A DNA stretch of 64,000 bases, from positions 124,001 through 188,000 of the forward strand of contig BMTH01000011.1 of assembly GCA_014649575.1 (NCBI GenBank), read 5' to 3'. The notes beneath the pieces are model-generated. The model ran no database searches, was not told where the DNA came from, and was given only the letters and a program-made list of their open reading frames with translations. The stretch is from Streptomyces griseoincarnatus. Its GTDB lineage: Bacteria; Actinomycetota; Actinomycetes; Streptomycetales; Streptomycetaceae. Below, one piece after another: positions 40,705 to 51,277 of the stretch (positions are counted from its first letter, which is position 1; each line of letters opens with the position of its first letter). Made by a program: the position numbers and the translations under genes.

Positions 40705-42246
40705 ATGACACCGAACCCGCACCGGGCCGGCCGCCGTGAGTGGACCGCGCTGGTCGTGCTGATGCTTCCGCTGCTGCTGGTCTCGATGGACGTCTCCGTC
40801 CTCTACTTCGCCGTCCCGGAGATCAGCGCGGACCTGCGTCCGAGCGGTACGCAGCAACTGTGGATCTTCGACATCTACGCCTTCGCCGTGGCCGGCCTCC
40901 TCATCACCATGGGCTCGGTGGGCGACCGGATCGGCCGTCGCAGGCTGCTGCTGATCGGCGCCGCCGCGTTCGGCGCCGCCTCCCTGGTGGCGGCGTACGC
41001 GCACAGCGCCGAGACGCTGATCGCGGCACGCGCGCTGCTCGGCATCGGTGGCGCCGCCCTGATGCCCTCCACGCTGGCCCTGCTCCGCTCGCTCTTCCTG
41101 GATCCCGCGCAGCGGGCGAAGGCGATCGCGATCTGGTCCGCCGTGATGACGGCGGGCGTGGCACTCGGCTCGGTGCTGAGCGGGCTGCTGGTGGAGTTCT
41201 TCTGGTGGGGCTCGGTCTTTCTGGTGAACCTGCCGGCGATGGCCCTGCTGCTGATCCTCGGCCCGCTCCTGCTTCCGGAGTCCAAGGACCCCGATCCGGG
41301 CCGCTTCGACTGGATGAGCGTCCCGCTGTCCATGGCCGCCGTGCTGCCCGTCATCTACGGCCTGAAGGAGATCCCGTCCGAAGGCTGGAACGTGCGGTAC
41401 GTCGTCTCGGTCACCGTCGGCCTGCTCTTCGCGGCCCTGTTCGTGCACCGGCAGCGGACGGCCGCCTCCCCGATGATCTCCCCGGCCCTGTTCCGGGGCC
41501 GCGGCTTCGGACCGGCCGCCGCCCTCAACCTGGTCACCATGTTCGGGATGATGGGCTCGGCGTTCTTCACCAGCCAGTACATCCAGTCGGTGCTCGGCAA
41601 GAGCGCTCTGGACGCGGCCCTGTGGGCCCTGCTGCCGTCGGTTCCCATCGGCTTCGCGGCCCCCTTCGCGACGTATCTGGTGCAGAAGGGCGTCAACCGG
41701 GCCCAGGTGGTGACGGCGGGATTCGCCACCGCCGTGTGCGGTTACGCGCTGCTGGCCTCCGTGGACACGGACGACCTGGTGCTCGTCCTGGTCGCCTGCG
41801 GTGTGCTCGCCATGGGCGTCACCGCGGTGATGTCCCAGATCATGGACCTCGCACTGGGCGCCGCTCCGGTGGAACGGGCGGGCTCCGCCTCCTCCCTGAT
41901 GGAGACCGGCACCGAGTTCGGCGGGGCGCTGGGCATGGCGTTCCTCGGCTCCATCGGCACCGCCGTGTACCGGAACGGGATGCCGGACTCCGCTCCGGCG
42001 GCGGCGCACGAGACGCTGGGCGGCGCGCTCGCCGTCGCCGAGCGGCTTCCGGGGCAGGCGGGAGACGCCCTCGCGGCGGCGGCCCGGGAAGCCTTCACCC
42101 AGGGGATGAACGCGGCGGCGATCGCGGGCGCCTCGGTGTTCGCCGGGGCGGCGGTCCTGGCGTCGGTGACGCTGCGCCGGGTGCGGGTGCGGCCCGGCAC
42201 GGAGAACGCCGGACAGGCCGAGGAACTCAGCCCGTCCGGCGTGTGA
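40705..42246 (+). CDS. MFS multidrug exporter (DHA2, SmvA/QacA type)
   Basis: 513 residues from ATG 40705; GTG 40687 lies inside the operator and is less likely. About 14 transmembrane helices are visible. The DHA2 motifs are LVSMDVSVLYFAVPEIS in helix 1, GSVGDRIGRRRLLLIGA (motif A) and LLGIGGAALMPSTLALL. It is a proton-driven exporter, probably of cationic or hydrophobic drugs, under the divergent TetR repressor. It converges with serA, the stop codons being 17 bp apart. Confidence 0.92.
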   Translation: MTPNPHRAGRREWTALVVLMLPLLLVSMDVSVLYFAVPEISADLRPSGTQQLWIFDIYAFAVAGLLITMGSVGDRIGRRRLLLIGAAAFGAASLVAAYAHSAETLIAARALLGIGGAALMPSTLALLRSLFLDPAQRAKAIAIWSAVMTAGVALGSVLSGLLVEFFWWGSVFLVNLPAMALLLILGPLLLPESKDPDPGRFDWMSVPLSMAAVLPVIYGLKEIPSEGWNVRYVVSVTVGLLFAALFVHRQRTAASPMISPALFRGRGFGPAAALNLVTMFGMMGSAFFTSQYIQSVLGKSALDAALWALLPSVPIGFAAPFATYLVQKGVNRAQVVTAGFATAVCGYALLASVDTDDLVLVLVACGVLAMGVTAVMSQIMDLALGAAPVERAGSASSLMETGTEFGGALGMAFLGSIGTAVYRNGMPDSAPAAAHETLGGALAVAERLPGQAGDALAAAAREAFTQGMNAAAIAGASVFAGAAVLASVTLRRVRVRPGTENAGQAEELSPSGV

Positions 42247-42263
42247 GCCCGACGAAGGATCGG

Positions 42264-43853
42264 TCAGACCAGGTTCACGGACCGCGCGGAGGTCGCCCCG
42301 ATCTCCGCGGCCAGCTCACCCAGCACCGAGGTCGACACCGTGTCGTCGACGGTGAGCACGGCGAGCGCCTCGCCGCCGACCGTCGCACGGGCGACCTGCA
42401 TGCCGGCGATGTTGATGCCGGCCTCGCCGAGGATGCGGCCGACGGTGCCGACGACACCCGGGCGGTCCTCGTACCGCAGGACGACCATGTGGTCGGCGAG
42501 CGCCAGGTCGACGTCGTACTCGCCGACCGCGACGATCTTCTGGACGTGCTTCGGACCGGCCAGCGTGCCGGAGACCGAGATCTCCTCACCGTCGGCCAGC
42601 GTGCCGCGCACGGTGACGACGTTGCGGTGGTCGGCCGACTCCGAGCTGGTCGTCAGCCGCACCTCGACGCCGCGCTCCTGCGCGAACAGCGGCGCGTTGA
42701 CGTAGGAGACGGTCTCGTCGACGACGTCCTCGAAGACGCCCTTGAGCGCGGACAGCTCCAGCACCTTCACGTCGTGCTGGGTGATCTCGCCGTACACCTC
42801 GACGTCGAGACGGACCGCGACCTCGCCCGCGAGCGCCGTGAAGATCCGGCCGAGGCGCTCGGCGAGCGGCAGGCCCGGCTTGACGTCCTCGGCGATGACG
42901 CCGCCCTGGACGTTCACCGCGTCGGGGACCAGCTCACCGGCGAGGGCGAGGCGCACGGAGCGGGCGACGGCGATGCCGGCCTTCTCCTGGGCCTCGTCCG
43001 TGGAGGCGCCGAGGTGCGGGGTGCACACGACCTGGTCGAACTCGAAGAGCGGGGAGTCCGTGCAGGGCTCCTTCGCGTACACGTCGAGGCCGGCGCCGGC
43101 GACGCGGCCCTCCTTGAGCGCCGAGTACAGCGCCTCCTCGTCGACGATGCCGCCGCGCGCGGCGTTGATGACGCGCACGGTCGGCTTGACCTTGCGCAGC
43201 GCCTCGTCGCCGATCAGGCCCAGCGTCTCGGGGGTCTTCGGCAGGTGGACGGTGATGAAGTCGGAGACCTCGAGCAGCTCGTCCAGCGACAGCACCTTGA
43301 CGCCCATCTGCGCGGCCCGCGCGGGCTGCACGTAGGGGTCGTAGGCGACGACCTTCATGCCGAAGGCGGACATGCGCTGCGCGACGAGGGCGCCGATCCG
43401 CCCCAGACCCACGACACCGAGGGTCTTCTCGGCGAGCTCGACGCCCGTGTACTTGCTCCGCTTCCACTCGCCGTTCTTCAGCGCGGCGTTGGCCTGCGGG
43501 ATGTTGCGCGCGGTGGCGAGGATCAGACCGCAGGCGAGCTCGGCGGCGGTCACGATGTTCGACGTGGGGGCGTTGACGACCATCACACCGGCCTTGGTGG
43601 CGGCGGAGACGTCGACGTTGTCGAGGCCGACGCCGGCTCGTGCGACGACCTTCAGCTTGTTCGCGGCGGCGATCGCCTCGGCGTCGACCTTGGTGGCCGA
43701 GCGGATGAGGATCGCGTCCACGTCGGCGATGGCGGGGAGCAGTTCGGCGCGGTCCGCGCCGTTGCAGTGCCGGATCTCGAAGTCCGGGCCGAGTGCGTCG
43801 ACAGTGGCGGGCGACAGCTCTTCAGCGATGAGTACGACGGGTTTCGAGCTCAC
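42264..43853 (-). CDS. serA: D-3-phosphoglycerate dehydrogenase
   Basis: 529 residues from GTG 43853 (MSSKPVVLIAEELSPATVDAL). Catalytic domain with NAD motif GVVGLGRIGALVAQR and the Arg-Glu-His set in INAARGGIVDE, GLDVYAKEP and CTPHLGAST. An allosteric substrate-binding domain (about 320-450) and a C-terminal ACT domain (about 455-529; RPGVVGTVGRILGEAGINIAGMQV) follow. This long type is serine-feedback-controlled in actinobacteria. It starts serine synthesis and lies downstream of ilvBNC, with its own upstream gap and after a terminator. Confidence 0.96.
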   Translation of the reverse strand: MSSKPVVLIAEELSPATVDALGPDFEIRHCNGADRAELLPAIADVDAILIRSATKVDAEAIAAANKLKVVARAGVGLDNVDVSAATKAGVMVVNAPTSNIVTAAELACGLILATARNIPQANAALKNGEWKRSKYTGVELAEKTLGVVGLGRIGALVAQRMSAFGMKVVAYDPYVQPARAAQMGVKVLSLDELLEVSDFITVHLPKTPETLGLIGDEALRKVKPTVRVINAARGGIVDEEALYSALKEGRVAGAGLDVYAKEPCTDSPLFEFDQVVCTPHLGASTDEAQEKAGIAVARSVRLALAGELVPDAVNVQGGVIAEDVKPGLPLAERLGRIFTALAGEVAVRLDVEVYGEITQHDVKVLELSALKGVFEDVVDETVSYVNAPLFAQERGVEVRLTTSSESADHRNVVTVRGTLADGEEISVSGTLAGPKHVQKIVAVGEYDVDLALADHMVVLRYEDRPGVVGTVGRILGEAGINIAGMQVARATVGGEALAVLTVDDTVSTSVLGELAAEIGATSARSVNLV

Positions 43854-44079
43854 GTGAGTCCTCACAAGTCCCAATGCGGACGGCCGTCCCGACGGCCGCA
43901 GGCGGTGAAGAAGTGCTAGCCGCGTGGAAGACGCACGACGCTGTGGGCCTGACGCGTATGTAGTGCAGCAGTGTAGTGGCGCCGAGGGCGTCGTCTTACG
44001 CCGCTTCGGAAGGATCACCCGTCCGTGGCGGACGGGACGGACAACGCCGTGCTACCGACGTTACCGCTGGTTCGCCCGA

Positions 44080-44106
44080 AGGGCCGGGGCGTGGCGCCCC
44101 GGCCCT
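44080..44106. terminator. Terminator after ilvC
   Basis: AGGGCCGGGGCG and CGCCCCGGCCCT form a 12-bp perfect stem around TGG, 14 bases past the ilvC stop. Confidence 0.75.
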
Positions 44107-44120
44107 CAGGACGGTCGGGC

Positions 44121-45119
<999 letters not shown>

Positions 45120-45236
45120 TGGGTTCTCTCCTTGTGTGCAGGTGTCGCGTCCCACCGTATGACGGTGAGGGAGGGGGAAGGTTGGGGGTCTCGCGATACG
45201 GGCGGCCGGCCGTGTCCCGGCCGCCCGTTCCGTGTC

Positions 45237-45761
45237 TTAGGCCGACCGGTCCAGGGCGCGCAGCGACCGGTCCGTGATCGATCGGGCACCGCGTCCGATC
45301 GCGATGGTGCCGGACTGGACCAGCTCCTTGATGCCGAACGGCTCCAGCATCCGGAGCATGGCGGACAGCTTGTCGCTGCTCCCGGTGGCCTCGATGGTCA
45401 CGGCCTCCGGGGAGACGTCGACGGTCTTGGCGCGGAACAGCTGGACGATCTCGACGATCTGGGAGCGCGTCTCGTTGTCGGCGCGCACCTTCACCAGAAC
45501 GAGTTCGCGCTGGACGGCCTGCCCGGGTTCGAGCTCGACGATCTTCAGCACGTTGACGAGCTTGTTGAGCTGCTTGGTGACCTGCTCCAGCGGGAACTCG
45601 TCGACGCTCACCACGATGGTGATGCGGGAGATGTCGGGGTGCTCGGTGACACCGACGGCGAGCGAGTCGATGTTGAAGCCGCGGCGGGAGAACAGGGCGG
45701 CGATCCGGGCCAGGATGCCGGGGGTGTTCTCCACCAGGACGGAGAGCGTGTGCTTGGACAT
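45237..45761 (-). CDS. ilvN: Acetolactate synthase regulatory (small) subunit
   Basis: 174 residues. The N-terminal ACT domain (HTLSVLVENTPGILARIAALFSRRGFNIDSLAVG) binds valine for feedback inhibition, and a C-terminal ALS_ss_C domain follows (about 85-160; VSPEAVTIEATGSSDKL). It activates IlvB and makes it sensitive to end product. It begins 21 bp after ilvB. Confidence 0.96.
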   Translation of the reverse strand: MSKHTLSVLVENTPGILARIAALFSRRGFNIDSLAVGVTEHPDISRITIVVSVDEFPLEQVTKQLNKLVNVLKIVELEPGQAVQRELVLVKVRADNETRSQIVEIVQLFRAKTVDVSPEAVTIEATGSSDKLSAMLRMLEPFGIKELVQSGTIAIGRGARSITDRSLRALDRSA

Positions 45762-45782
45762 GATCTCTTCGGTCTCTCTCGC

Positions 45783-47639
45783 TCAGTCGTCTTCGTTGTC
45801 GCCGAAGTCGGGGCGCACGTCCCGGGCGGCCATGATCTCGTCGTTGGAGGTGCCGGCGGCGACCATCGGCCAGACCATCGCGTCCTCGTGGACGACGAAG
45901 TCCACGACGACCGGCCGGTCGTTGATGCTGTTCGCCTCCTCGATGACCTTGTCGAGGTCCGCGGGGTCCTCGCAGCGGATCGCGTAACAGCCCATGGCCT
46001 CCGACAGCTTCACGAAGTCGGGGACGCGGGTGCCCCTCGCCTCGGGGTTGACGTCGTCGGGACCGGAGTGCAGGACCGTGTTGGAGTACCGCTGGTTGTA
46101 GAACAGCGTCTGCCACTGACGGACCATCCCGAGGGCGCCGTTGTTGATGACGGCGACCTTGATCGGGATGTTGTTCAGGGCGCAGGTGGTGAGCTCCTGG
46201 TTGGTCATCTGGAAGCAGCCGTCGCCGTCGATCGCCCAGACGGCGCGGCCGGGCGCGCCGGCCTTGGCGCCCATGGCGGCCGGGACCGCGTAGCCCATCG
46301 TCCCGGCGCCGCCGGAGTTCAGCCAGGTGGCGGGCTTGTCGTACTGGATGAAGTGCGCGGCCCACATCTGGTGCTGGCCGACGCCCGCCGCGAAGATCGT
46401 GCCCTCGGGCGCGAGCTGCCCGATGCGCTCGATGACCTGCTGCGGGGAGAGCGAGCCGTCCGCCGGCTGGTCGTAGCCCAGCGGGTAGGTGTCGCGCCAG
46501 CGGTTCAGATCGTTCCACCAGGCGGAGTAGTCACCGCGGTGGCCGTCGGCGTGCTCCTTCTGGACGGCCTGGATGAGGTCGGCGAGGACCTCGCGGGCGT
46601 CACCGACGATCGGCACGTCGGCGGCGCGGTTCTTGCCGATCTCCGCCGGGTCGATGTCGGCGTGGACGATCTTGGCGTACGGGGCGAAGCTGTCCAGCTT
46701 GCCGGTGACGCGGTCGTCGAAGCGGGCTCCGAGGGCGACGATCAGGTCGGCCTTCTGCAGCGCGGTGACGGCGGTGACCGAACCGTGCATGCCCGGCATT
46801 CCCACGTGCAGCGAGTGGCCGTCGGGGAATGCGCCGAGCGCCATCAGGGTGGTGGTGACGGGCGCTCCGGTGAGCTCGGCGAGGACCTTCAGCTCGGCGG
46901 TGGCGCGGGCCTTGATGACTCCGCCGCCGACGTAGAGGACCGGTCGCTTCGCGGAGGTGATGAGCTTGGCGGCCTCGCGGATCTGCTTGGCGTGCGGCTT
47001 GGTGACGGGCCGGTAGCCGGGCAGGTCCATGACGGGCGGCCAGGAGAAGGTGGTCTTCGCCTGGAGGGCGTCCTTGGCGATGTCGACCAGCACCGGGCCG
47101 GGGCGGCCGGTGGAGGCGATGTGGAACGCCTGGGCGATGACCCGCGGGATGTCCTCGGCCTTGGTGACGAGGAAGTTGTGCTTGGTGATCGGCATGGTGA
47201 TGCCGACGATGTCCGCCTCCTGGAAGGCGTCCGTGCCGATCGCCTTGGAGGCCACCTGCCCGGTGATCGCCACCATCGGGACGGAGTCCATGTGCGCGTC
47301 GGCGATGGGCGTCACCAGGTTGGTGGCGCCGGGACCCGAGGTCGCCATGCAGACGCCCACCTTGCCGGTGGCCTGCGCGTAGCCGGTGGCCGCGTGACCC
47401 GCGCCCTGCTCGTGCCGGACCAGCACGTGGCGCACCCGCGTGGAGTCCATCAGCGGGTCGTACGCCGGAAGGATCGCACCGCCGGGAATGCCGAATACCG
47501 TGTCGGCGCCGACCTCCTCGAGAGAGCGGATGAGGGACTGCGCGCCCGTGACGTGCTCGACGGGGGCGGACTGCTGTCCTCCGGTACGGGGCCGCGGCTG
47601 CGGGTGATGGGCCCCGGTGGCCTGCTCGGTCATCGGCAT
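45783..47639 (-). CDS. ilvB: Acetolactate synthase catalytic (large) subunit
   Basis: 618 residues. After an unstructured N-terminus of about 30 residues comes the TPP-enzyme fold: VFGIPGGAILPAYD, VRHEQGAGHAATGYA with catalytic Glu, an FAD-binding middle domain, and the TPP motif WAIDGDGCFQMTNQELTTC to AVINN (about 471-505). It condenses pyruvate with pyruvate or 2-oxobutyrate. ATG 47639 is followed by another ATG at the third codon. A leader peptide and T-run attenuator lie upstream. Confidence 0.97.
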   Translation of the reverse strand: MPMTEQATGAHHPQPRPRTGGQQSAPVEHVTGAQSLIRSLEEVGADTVFGIPGGAILPAYDPLMDSTRVRHVLVRHEQGAGHAATGYAQATGKVGVCMATSGPGATNLVTPIADAHMDSVPMVAITGQVASKAIGTDAFQEADIVGITMPITKHNFLVTKAEDIPRVIAQAFHIASTGRPGPVLVDIAKDALQAKTTFSWPPVMDLPGYRPVTKPHAKQIREAAKLITSAKRPVLYVGGGVIKARATAELKVLAELTGAPVTTTLMALGAFPDGHSLHVGMPGMHGSVTAVTALQKADLIVALGARFDDRVTGKLDSFAPYAKIVHADIDPAEIGKNRAADVPIVGDAREVLADLIQAVQKEHADGHRGDYSAWWNDLNRWRDTYPLGYDQPADGSLSPQQVIERIGQLAPEGTIFAAGVGQHQMWAAHFIQYDKPATWLNSGGAGTMGYAVPAAMGAKAGAPGRAVWAIDGDGCFQMTNQELTTCALNNIPIKVAVINNGALGMVRQWQTLFYNQRYSNTVLHSGPDDVNPEARGTRVPDFVKLSEAMGCYAIRCEDPADLDKVIEEANSINDRPVVVDFVVHEDAMVWPMVAAGTSNDEIMAARDVRPDFGDNEDD

Positions 47640-47712
47640 TCTCTTCTCGATGCTGAGGGTTTCTGCGAAGTTCGTGCGGGTTACGCGTGCTGCTCGGCAG
47701 GTGCCTGTGCAA

Positions 47713-47747
47713 CAAAAAACCCCTCGTGCCGTAAGGCAAGCGAGGGG
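47713..47747 (-). terminator. ilvB attenuator: T-run terminator
   Basis: On the minus strand CCCCTCG...GCC and GGC...CGAGGGG form a stem, followed by TTTTTT. It lies between the leader peptide and ilvB. An earlier 9-bp hairpin (47767-47789; CGCTGAGCG/CGCTCAGCG) directly after the leader stop can act as a pause or anti-terminator element. Confidence 0.85.
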
Positions 47748-47789
47748 AGCGCGCCGGGTGGTGGGTCGCTGAGCGTTCGTCGCTCAGCG

Positions 47790-47831
47790 TCAGCCGACGC
47801 GCTGTCCAAGTACGAGAATTCGGGTGCGCAT
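47790..47831 (-). CDS. ilvB operon leader peptide
   Basis: A 13-residue frame reads MRTRILVLGQRVG, with Ile-Leu-Val-Leu in a row, the three end products of the pathway. Stalling at these codons when branched-chain aminoacyl-tRNAs are scarce would favour the anti-terminated form and read-through into ilvB. GGGGGGAGGG upstream could be a Shine-Dalgarno or part of the promoter. Confidence 0.88.
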   Translation of the reverse strand: MRTRILVLGQRVG

Positions 47832-47838
47832 GGCACTG

Positions 47839-47868
47839 ACCCTCCCCCCGGCGCACACTCACTGTCAA
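47839..47868 (-). promoter_or_regulatory. Probable ilvB promoter overlapping the upstream gene's stop codon
   Basis: TTGACA (47868-47863) and GAGGGT (47844-47839) are 18 bp apart on the minus strand. The predicted start is at or next to the leader ATG (47831), so the leader may be translated leaderless. The -35 contains the TGA of the GGDEF/EAL gene. Confidence 0.6.
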
Positions 47869-50800
47869 GTGGGTGGGACGGGAGTCTCATCATGTGAGCG
47901 GAGTGTCGTGGCGCTCTTGAGCACCGCCGTCACCCCCGTGGAGTACACGTGGGAACCGCCTCCGCCTGCCAGCACCGGCTCGGCCGGGCCGTGCGGCATC
48001 GGGTAGTGCCCGGCGGCCAGCGCCCGGCGCAGCCGGTACTCGTCGAGCGGCCCCGAGAAGGCCAGTCCCTGCCCGTGGGTGCAGCCCATCGCGCGCAGCG
48101 CCTCGGCCTGCTCGGGCAGGTCCACGCCGTCGGCCACGGTCTGCAGTCCGAGGTCGGAGGCGATCCGCAGCAGCCCATGGGTGATCTTGTACAGCCTCGC
48201 GGACTCCGCCACCCCGTCGACCAGGCTGCGGTCGAGCTTCAGCATGTCGACGGGCAGCCGCCGGAGTGCCGTGATCGCCGCGCGTCCGCTGCCGAAGCCG
48301 TCCAGGGAGATCCGTACGCCGAGCCGTTTGAGCACGGTGAGCCGCCGCTCCAGCTCGTCGAGGGACACCCGGGGATCGGTGTCGGCCAGCTCCACGATCA
48401 GCGAGCCGGACGGCAGACCGTGCCGGGTGAGCAGCGCCTCGACCGAGCCGAGGGGCAGCGAGCGGTCCAGCAGCCGGCGCGCGCTCAGCCGTACGGCGAC
48501 CGGCAGGGGCAGGCCGGTGGCGTGCCGTTCGGCGGCCTGCTCGACGGCCTCCTCCAGCACCCAGCGGCCCAGCTCGGCGGTCTTCTCGCTGTCCTCGGCG
48601 ACGCGCAGGAACTCCGCGGGCGTGAACAGCACGCCCTGGGAGGAGCGCCAGCGCGCCTGGGCGCACACGGAGGTGATCCGGCCGTCCGCCAGGCACACCA
48701 CGGGCTGGTGCAGCAGGGCGAACTCCCCGTGGTGCAGCGCCGCGCGCAGCCGGGTGGCCAGCTCCGCCTTGCGGACGACGTCCTGCTGCATGTGCGGTTC
48801 GTACAGCTCGACGCGGCCCTTGCCCGCGGCCTTCGCCCGGTACATCGCGAGGTCGGCGTTGCGCAGCAACTCGCCCGCGCCGATGCCCGGTTCGGCGAAG
48901 GCGACGCCGATGGAGGCGTTGACGCGGACATCGTTGCCGTCGATGAGGTAGGGCTGGGAGAGCGTGACTCTGAGCCGGTCTGCGAGTTCGAGGATGTGCC
49001 GCTCGCGCGCGTCCCGGTCGCGTACGCCGTCGCCGGCGATGAGCGCCGCGAACTCGTCGCCGCCGAGGCGGGAGGCGGTGTCGCCCTTGCGGACGGCGTC
49101 CTGGAGTCTGCGGGCGGCCTGCACGAGCAGTTCGTCACCGGCCTGGTGGCCGATGGTGTCGTTGACGCCCTTGAAGCCGTCGAGGTCGATGAAGAGCACC
49201 GCCGTCCCGCGCAGGGCGGCGCCCCGGTCCGAGGCGCGGCGGCCGGAGAGGGCCTGCTGCACGCGCCGGGTGAACAGGGCCCGGTTGGGCAGATCGGTCA
49301 GCGGGTCGTGCTCCGCGTTGTGCTGGAGCTGGGCCTGGAGGCGGACCCGCTCGGTGACGTCACGGCTGTTGAAGATGAGGCCGCCGTGGTGCCGGTTGAC
49401 GGTGGACTCCACGTTGAGCCAGCCTCCCCCGCTCCCGGCTTCTCCCCCACCGCCGGAGCGGAAGCGGCACTCGATGCGCGTGGTGGGCTCCTCCACCGGG
49501 TCGGCGGCGAGGAACCGCCGGATCTCGTGCACCACACAGCCGAGGTCCTCGGGGTGGATCAGGGAGGCCAGTTCGGTGCCGACCAGGTCCTCCGCCGGCC
49601 GGCCGTACACCCCGGCCGCGGCCGGGGAGACGTAGCGCAGGACGCCACTGGGGGCGGCGATCATGATGACGTCGCTGGAGCCCTGCACCAGGGAGCGGAA
49701 GTGGTTCTCCGCCTGGGCCAGTTCCTGGGTGAGGGTGATGTTGTCGAGGAGCATGATGCCCTGGCGCACGACGAGCGCGAGCGCCACGGTGCCCCCGGTG
49801 ATCAGCACGACCCGGTCGACGCTGCGGCCGTTGAGGACGTTGTAGAGGATCCCGAGGGTGCACACGGCCGCTGCCAGGTACGGGGTGAGCGCGGCGAGGG
49901 AACCGGTGACGGGCCGGGAGAGCTGGTACCGGACCGCTCCCCCACCGGTCGGTGGCCCGTACGGGCGGTCGGGGGCGGCGCGCTGCCCGGGCAGGTGCTC
50001 GCGGACCACACGCGTGGACGTCTCCCGGTCGGGTCCACCGCGGCGGGGCGCGGTCCAGGGGGCGTAGGCCAGCAGCAGCGACCCGGCGAACCAGCCCGCG
50101 TCGAGCAGTTGCCCCGAGCGGTAGTCGGCGTGCACCAGCGGGGAGGTGAACAGGGCGTCGCACATCACGGTGAGCGCGAGCGCCCCGATCGCGGTGTTCA
50201 CCGCCGAGCGGTTGACCGACGAGCGCCGGAAGTGCAGCGCGAGGACCATGCTGACGAGGGCGATGTCGAGCAGCGGGTACGCCAGGGACAGCGCCGTGTG
50301 CGCGACGCCCGGCCCCTCGGCCTGGGCGGCCTGGGCGAGGGCGAGGCTCCACGCCAGGGTCAGCAGCGAGCCGCCGATCAGCCAGGCGTCGAGGCCGAGG
50401 CACACCCAGCCGGCCCTGGTCACGGGCCGTTTGGCGAGCACCAGCAGTCCGACGATGGCGGGCGGCGCGAAAGCAGAGGAAGAACAGGTCGGCGTAGCTG
50501 GGGCTCGGCACCTCGCGGTGCAGCACGACCTCGTACCAGCCCCAGACCAGGTTGCCCAGGGACGCCATGGCCGAGGAGATCCCGAACAGCATCCAGGCGG
50601 ACCGGTACCGGGTGCGGCGGTCGCGGGCGTAGACCGCGCAGGAGACGGCGGCGGCCGCGGCGGCGGCGCTCAGCCCGAAGTCCCCCATGATCAGGGCGAG
50701 TCGCTCCGAGCCCCAGCCGAACGCGGCGCCGACGGCGTAGGCACCGCAGACCAGGGCGAGCACCAGCTGGGCCGCGGGGCCGGGGCGGCGGCCGGCGCCC

Positions 50801-50877
50801 TTCGCCGACAGCAGGGTCCGCGGGGCGGACGCGGGACGCAGCGCACCGTCGAGGGTGGGGGTCGGCGGCGCGCTCAC
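47865..50877 (-). pseudogene. GGDEF/EAL cyclic-di-GMP protein (CdgF-like), split by a one-base frameshift
   Basis: If the extra base at 50470-50472 (AAA where AA restores the frame) is ignored, GTG 50877, with GGGAGGG upstream, gives about 1003 residues. These are a multi-helix membrane sensor region (about 25-330), PAS (about 389-500), GGDEF with intact RLGGDEF (about 602) and an EAL domain (about 720-955). The EAL signature is degenerate (VCAQARW where E-A-L is expected; DGFG for DDFG), so hydrolase activity is doubtful. As sequenced, the membrane part would be cut off after LFFLCF. The resemblance to S. coelicolor CdgF is from memory. Confidence 0.8.
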
Positions 50878-51277
50878 CGGTCCCTCCCGGTCCGCGCCGC
50901 CTCCGCGCTCCAGGGGCCCCGGTGCGCCTGGGCCCGGGTCGGGCGGCCCGTCCGCCGGGGCGGGTCCTGAGGGCCGGCGCCGTCGGTCCGTCCGCCGCGC
51001 CGGATGTGCTGACCGTGCCTGTGCGTGTCCGCGTGCGCGTGTCGCCGCCGACGCATCCGCCGCGTCGGATCGCTGGTCGTCTGGCCGTGCATCGCCCGTC
51101 GCCCCCCTCACAGTCTCCGTGTCGCTCCCCCGCGCCGTTGGTCGGCGGCGCAGCCCCTGTCCGGACGATACACCAGTATCGTCACTCAGGGACATAGGTC
51201 TTCTACGCTCCGTGACGATCAAGGGATCGCCGAGTACCCACCGCTCCCGAGGGGTCGCGGACGGTACCCGAAGCGGA
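50878..51277. other. 400-bp region between the GGDEF/EAL gene and the dehydrogenase
   Basis: The minus frame of the GGDEF/EAL gene stays open to an ATG at 51195, but the encoded stretch is only Arg/Pro/Ala-rich low complexity and that ATG lacks a good ribosome-binding site. I treat most of it as non-coding. No other gene or clear promoter is seen. Confidence 0.5.

Noticed and set aside
50878..51195. N-terminal extension of the GGDEF/EAL protein from ATG 51195
   Set aside because: The stretch is Arg/Pro/Ala low complexity and that ATG lacks a good ribosome-binding site, whereas GTG 50877 has GGGAGGG correctly spaced.
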